Assembly: GCA_964440285.1 (NCBI GenBank)
Contig: CAYTRV010000029.1
Location: forward strand, 1-17,623
Source of the DNA: CALMEC01 sp964440285
Lineage (GTDB): Bacteria; Actinomycetota; Thermoleophilia; Miltoncostaeales; Miltoncostaeaceae
Length of the DNA stretch: 17,623 nt
Direction: 5' to 3'
Every line of letters begins with the position of its first letter. Positions within the stretch are counted from its first letter, which is position 1. The notes below the pieces were generated by a model, which was not told where the DNA came from, searched no databases, and saw only the letters and a program-made list of their open reading frames with translations. The position numbers were made by a program, and so were the translations under genes. Positions 15,000 to 17,623 of this stretch are shown here, piece by piece.

Positions 15000-15197
15000 A
15001 TGACACCGGACGACCCCGCGCGCCTCGCCGCGGAGCTCGCCACCCAGATCGTCACCGCTCGCGTCGCGGCGGCGGCCGGTCGACCGAACATCACCGAGGG
15101 TCGCGACCTCGCCGGCTACTTCCGGATCGTCCTCGGCGAGACCCGCCGGGCGCTCGGCCTGCCACCCATTCAGGACCCCGAGGTCGAGGCGGGGTGA
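15000..15197 (+). CDS. Small uncharacterised protein coupled to a phosphoesterase
   Basis: A 65-aa, Ala/Arg-rich, mostly helical protein with a central GRDLAGYFRIVLGE segment. The family is not recognised. The ATG is preceded by TGGAGGC (about 14990-14996), a fair SD 3-4 nt away. The stop TGA overlaps the GTG of the downstream phosphoesterase (GTGA at 15194-15197), so the pair is translationally coupled. Regulation or partnering of the phosphoesterase is possible but unsupported by sequence. Confidence 0.6.
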   Translation: MTPDDPARLAAELATQIVTARVAAAAGRPNITEGRDLAGYFRIVLGETRRALGLPPIQDPEVEAG

Positions 15198-15727
15198 GGG
15201 TCGCCATCGTCAGCGACACACACTTCCCGGGACGGGGAACCACGCTCCCCGAGCCCTGCCGAGACGTCATCGATCGGTGCGACCTCGTCATCCACGCCGG
15301 CGACCTCGCGGACCTCGCGACCCTCATGCTGCTTCGGCGGCACGGCAAGCCGCTCGTCGCGGTCCACGGCAACGCCGATGACGACGACGTGCGGCGTGCG
15401 CTCCCCGCCACCGCCGAGGTCGCGCTTCCCGACCTGACGCTGGCGGTCGTCCACAACGGGGGACCCGAGAGCGGCCGCCTCGAACGGATGCGCAGGCGGT
15501 TCCCGGACGCAGGCGGAGTGGTGTTCGGGCACTCGCACATCCCGCTCCATCAGGTCGCCCCAGACGGATTCTTCATCCTCAACCCCGGCAGCGCCACCGA
15601 CCGCCGCCGCCAACCGCGGCACAGCATGGTCGAGCTGACCGTGAAGAAGGGAAGCGCCCCGCAGATCGCCTTTCTCGCCGTCGACGAGCCCGCCGGGCCG
15701 CTGCCGGACGAGCTCGTTCGCCGCTAG
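15194..15727 (+). CDS. YfcE/MJ0936-type metallophosphoesterase
   Basis: A 177-aa calcineurin-like phosphodiesterase with a dimetal centre. The ligand set is complete: D8-T-H10, GD (36-37), GN (59-60), VHNG with H87 where most relatives have THG, and GHSH (112-115). Members hydrolyse small phosphodiesters such as bis-pNPP in vitro; the physiological substrate is usually unknown. The start GTG overlaps the stop of the 65-aa gene. The stop TAG at 15725-15727 is also the first half of the -10 box proposed for RNase Z. The C-terminal 25 residues are a Pro-rich tail. Confidence 0.9.
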   Translation: MRVAIVSDTHFPGRGTTLPEPCRDVIDRCDLVIHAGDLADLATLMLLRRHGKPLVAVHGNADDDDVRRALPATAEVALPDLTLAVVHNGGPESGRLERMRRRFPDAGGVVFGHSHIPLHQVAPDGFFILNPGSATDRRRQPRHSMVELTVKKGSAPQIAFLAVDEPAGPLPDELVRR

Positions 15728-15730
15728 ATT
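15725..15730 (+). promoter_or_regulatory. -10 box TAGATT for RNase Z
   Basis: GC-TAGATT is followed by 8 bases and the GTG at 15739, which has no SD. The TAG is at the same time the stop codon of the phosphoesterase gene, the same dual use as at 799. Confidence 0.5.
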
Positions 15731-15738
15731 CGCGAGCC

Positions 15739-16755
15739 GTGGATCTCCTCGTCACCTTCCTCGGCACCTCCGCCTCCGTCCCGACTCGGGCGCGCGGGAC
15801 GAGCGCGACGCTGATCGCGCGAGGGGGCGAGCGCTGGCTCGTCGACTGTGGCGAGGGCACGCAGCGGCAGTTCCTGCGCTCGGGCCTCGGGCTGGTCGAC
15901 GTCGACGTCATCCTGTTGACGCACCTCCACGGCGACCACATCCTCGGCCTGCCGGGCCTCGTCAAGACCTACGGCCTGCGCGGACGCCAGCGGCCCCTTC
16001 GCGTCGTCGGCCCACGCGGCCTGCGGGAACTGGTCGACCGCCTCGGCGGCATCATCGGCCGAACGCCGTACACGCTGCTGATCGAGGAGGCCACCGCGGA
16101 GAGGGTGCACGAATCCGATGGCGCGGTCATCGAGTCGTTCCACACCGACCACAGCGTCAGCTCGCTCGGCTACGCGATCGTCGAGGACAACCGGCCGGGC
16201 GCGTTCGACGTCGCGGCCGCCGGGTCGCTCGGGGTCCCGCCCGGCCCGCTGTTCGGCCGCCTCCAGCGCGGAGAGACGGTGACGCTCGGCGACGGCAGCG
16301 CGGTCCGTCCGGACCAGGTGCTCGGCCCTGAACGTGCCGGGCGAACCATCGTGATCCCAGGCGACACCCGCCCGTGCGAGTCGACGGCCGCGGCCGCCGC
16401 CGGAGCCGACCTGTTGATCCACGAAGCGACGTTCCTCCATGCCGAGCTGGACCGCGCCCTGGAGACCCGCCACAGCACCGCGAAGGAGGCCGCGGAGCTC
16501 GGTCGAGCGGCGGGGGTGCGGCTCCTGGCCCTCACGCACCTCTCCAGCCGGTTCATGCCGCGCGACGCCCGCTCGGAGGCCGAGGCGGTGTTTCCCGACG
16601 TGATCGTACCGCGCGACTTCGATCAGGTGGAGCTGCCGTTCCGCGAACGGGGCGAGCCGCGCCTCGTTCGTGCGGGTGACGACGGCGCGACGCATGGGCG
16701 CGCCGACGACTCGGCGCCGAACGACGGTGGCGCGCCGCCGTCCGGCGCGGGCTGA
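15739..16755 (+). CDS. rnz: Ribonuclease Z (tRNA 3'-endonuclease)
   Basis: A 338-aa metallo-β-lactamase-fold nuclease of the short tRNase Z type, about 30 residues longer than usual because of a disordered Asp/Ala/Pro-rich tail. It opens with LVTFLGTSASVPT, the characteristic first strand of RNase Z. The zinc motif T61-H-L-H-G-D-H67 is intact, followed by LGLPGL. Later come FHTDHS, the PGDTRP segment, HEATF and LTHLSSR, all in family order. It trims the 3' trailer of CCA-less pre-tRNAs such as the tRNA-Arg 0.8 kb away. The GTG at 15739 was chosen for the -10 box 8 nt upstream. The gene converges on the thioesterase gene with a 9-bp gap and no clear terminator. Confidence 0.95.
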   Translation: MDLLVTFLGTSASVPTRARGTSATLIARGGERWLVDCGEGTQRQFLRSGLGLVDVDVILLTHLHGDHILGLPGLVKTYGLRGRQRPLRVVGPRGLRELVDRLGGIIGRTPYTLLIEEATAERVHESDGAVIESFHTDHSVSSLGYAIVEDNRPGAFDVAAAGSLGVPPGPLFGRLQRGETVTLGDGSAVRPDQVLGPERAGRTIVIPGDTRPCESTAAAAAGADLLIHEATFLHAELDRALETRHSTAKEAAELGRAAGVRLLALTHLSSRFMPRDARSEAEAVFPDVIVPRDFDQVELPFRERGEPRLVRAGDDGATHGRADDSAPNDGGAPPSGAG

Positions 16756-16764
16756 TCCGCCCGG

Positions 16765-17145
16765 TCACTTCTCGTCATCGGGAAGGGCCGGGGGGACCGG
16801 CGTCGGGCGGCGATCGTCGTCGAGCGCAACCAGCGTGAACCGGCCGACGGTGCACGGCATGCGATCGGCGCCGAACGGATCCTCACGGAACACCTCGACC
16901 TCGACCCGCATGCTCGTGCGCCCGACTGCCACGACCCGCGCGTCCAGCTCCACGAGGTCGCCCACGTGGATCGGGATCTTGAAGGTGATGTTCTCGATTG
17001 CCGCGGTCACCACCGCGCGGCGCGCACGGCGCATTGCCGCGATCCCCGCCGCCTTGTCCATCCACGCGACGAGCTGGCCTCCGAACAGCGTGCCCTGCGG
17101 GTTCGTGTCCGTCGGGAACACCGATTCGAGTAGCGTCGCCCTCAC
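16765..17145 (-). CDS. YciA-type hotdog-fold acyl-CoA thioesterase
   Basis: A 126-aa single-hotdog protein. TDTNPQGTLFGGQLVAWMDKA (12-32) corresponds to the DTN-x-G-x-(I/L)FGG-x5-MD block of YciA/BFIT acyl-CoA thioesterases, with D30 in the catalytic position. Downstream, IENITFKIPIHVGDLVEL and the V-x-R-TS-MRVEVEV strands complete the fold. It hydrolyses acyl-CoA to free acid and CoA in the cytoplasm; the chain-length preference is unknown. The GTG at 17145 is preferred because GGAGG lies 5 nt upstream. The in-frame ATG at 17157 would add four residues but has no SD. Its promoter faces away from that of pyrR. Confidence 0.88.
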   Translation of the reverse strand: MRATLLESVFPTDTNPQGTLFGGQLVAWMDKAAGIAAMRRARRAVVTAAIENITFKIPIHVGDLVELDARVVAVGRTSMRVEVEVFREDPFGADRMPCTVGRFTLVALDDDRRPTPVPPALPDDEK

Positions 17146-17174
17146 TGCCGCCTCCATCCGTTTTTTCCGCAACG

Positions 17175-17180
17175 AGCCTA
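17175..17180 (-). promoter_or_regulatory. -10 box TAGGCT for the thioesterase gene
   Basis: On the minus strand TAGGCT stands 17 nt before the ATG at 17157 and 29 nt before the preferred GTG. The predicted transcript would begin near GGAAAAAA (17168-17161). The box is 30 bp from the oppositely oriented pyrR -10, so the two -35 regions overlap. Confidence 0.4.
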
Positions 17181-17210
17181 CGGCCGTGCCCGGATGCCCG
17201 CCCTGCCTGC

Positions 17211-17216
17211 TACCCT
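17211..17216 (+). promoter_or_regulatory. -10 box TACCCT for the pyr operon
   Basis: TGC-TACCCT is an extended -10. Transcription would start near 17222-17224, just upstream of the PyrR-binding hairpin, giving a leader of about 43 nt before the leader-peptide GTG. Confidence 0.5.
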
Positions 17217-17227
17217 CGCGGTGTCGA

Positions 17228-17260
17228 CCTTTAACTCGGCCCGGAGAGGCCGGAAGGGAG
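17228..17260 (+). promoter_or_regulatory. PyrR-binding RNA element overlapping the SD
   Basis: The leader folds as a lower stem CCTT (17228-17231) with AAGG (17254-17257), a 5'-side bulge TAACT (17232-17236 plus neighbour) and an upper stem CGGCC/GGCCG (17237-17241/17248-17252) closing loop CGGAGA. This matches the known PyrR binding loop, with its conserved CC-G-GAGAGG core. The SD (AAGGGAG, 17254-17260) forms the 3' side of the lower stem. UMP/UTP-bound PyrR should therefore block ribosome access, the translational mode of control known from mycobacteria. No terminator hairpin with a T-run follows, so attenuation of the Bacillus type is unlikely. Confidence 0.8.
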
Positions 17261-17265
17261 CTCAC

Positions 17266-17313
17266 GTGATCCACGCCCGACGCCGCCCGCGCGCACCGTT
17301 CGCCGGTACCTGA
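17266..17313 (+). CDS. Putative 15-codon leader peptide of pyrR
   Basis: GTG at 17266 is 5 nt after the SD contained in the PyrR hairpin and opens a 15-codon frame (VIHARRRPRAPFAGT) ending in TGA at 17311-17313. The pyrR GTG follows after one base. The pyrR frame has a stop at 17267 and no start codon before 17315, so the only good SD serves this short frame. It probably acts as a coupling device that delivers ribosomes to pyrR. The peptide itself is very basic and probably unimportant. Confidence 0.6.
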   Translation: MIHARRRPRAPFAGT

Positions 17314-17314
17314 C

Positions 17315-17623
17315 GTGGCCGCGAAGGTGCTGGTCGACGCGGACCGGCTCAAGCGCACCGTCGCCCGAATCGCCCACGAGGTCGTCGAGCGCCACGCCGG
17401 CGGGGACCTTCAGCTCGCGATCGTCGGGATCCACACGAACGGCGTCCCGCTCGCCGCGCGCCTCGCCGCGCTGATCGGCGAGTTCACCGGCGTCGCGCCG
17501 CCGCTGGGGAGCATCGACATCGCGCTCTACCGTGACGACGTGGGCGTCGGGGAGGGCCGCCGGGCGGCGGTCCCGGTCGTCGGCGAGACGGTCCTCGACT
17601 TCGACATCTCTCATCACGCCGTG
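17315..17623 (+). CDS. pyrR: PyrR, bifunctional pyr operon regulator/uracil phosphoribosyltransferase (5' part)
   Basis: The first 103 codons of PyrR; the gene runs off the window. The start (VAAKVLVDADRLKRTVARIAHE), LAIVGIHTNGVPLAARLA, GSIDIALYRDD and PVVGETVLDFDI follow the PyrR pattern in order. The PRPP-binding loop would come next and is outside the window. PyrR binds pyr mRNA in response to uridine nucleotides and can have UPRTase activity. The start GTG has no SD of its own and sits 1 nt after the stop of the leader ORF. Downstream pyrimidine-biosynthesis genes (pyrB, pyrC, carA and so on) are expected but not seen. Confidence 0.93.
   Translation, partial: MAAKVLVDADRLKRTVARIAHEVVERHAGGDLQLAIVGIHTNGVPLAARLAALIGEFTGVAPPLGSIDIALYRDDVGVGEGRRAAVPVVGETVLDFDISHHAV

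Noticed and set aside
17160..17170. T6 run on the plus strand as a terminator
   Set aside because: No stable stem lies directly upstream on the plus strand, and the run falls in the leader of the minus-strand thioesterase gene.

Overview
This 17.6 kb window comes from a G+C-rich bacterial chromosome. It most resembles the phylum Actinomycetota, perhaps class Thermoleophilia; that placement is inference. The evidence is strong GC bias at third codon positions, many GTG starts, several genes that lack a Shine-Dalgarno (SD) sequence but carry a TANNNT box 6-10 nt before the start codon (leaderless transcription), a tRNA gene without an encoded CCA, a PyrR-binding mRNA leader overlapping an SD, and a LytR_C-type envelope protein.

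Left part (1-8085, all plus strand). A small Cys/His protein of unknown function is followed by a UbiB/AarF-family kinase, RecJ with a long C-terminal extension, the bifunctional (p)ppGpp enzyme Rel, and a membrane protein with a LytR_C domain. ubiB and recJ overlap by one base, and recJ and rel by 20 bases. rel has its own candidate -10 box inside the end of recJ.

Middle part (8210-13064). An eight-cysteine zinc-ribbon-like protein converges on, and overlaps by 73 bp, a two-gene hydantoinase/oxoprolinase operon (hyuA-hyuB, minus strand). A small CPWC thioredoxin-fold protein diverges from hyuA. Next comes a relic zone: a frameshifted, degenerate GGDEF domain (minus) abuts the C-terminal piece of a CobW/P47K-like GTPase (plus). 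Both lack their 5' ends at the same point near 12840, which suggests one deletion across a divergent gene pair.

Right part (13043-17623). A translationally coupled minus-strand pair encodes two zinc-ribbon proteins, one with a membrane helix, a Thr-rich linker and a SPOR domain. A minus-strand tRNA-Arg(CCG) is followed 2 nt later by the ATG of a conserved-looking 103-aa protein, so RNase Z cleavage would itself create a leaderless mRNA. On the plus strand follow a 65-aa protein, a YfcE-like phosphoesterase (GTGA overlap) and RNase Z. A YciA-type acyl-CoA thioesterase (minus) then diverges from pyrR, which is cut by the window edge. pyrR is preceded by a PyrR-binding hairpin and a 15-codon leader ORF that ends 1 nt before the pyrR start.

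Most of the window is housekeeping: stringent response, repair, RNA processing and pyrimidine control. The novelty lies in expression architecture, the relic zone and a few uncharacterised zinc-binding proteins. No CRISPR array, insertion sequence, prophage or defence system was seen.
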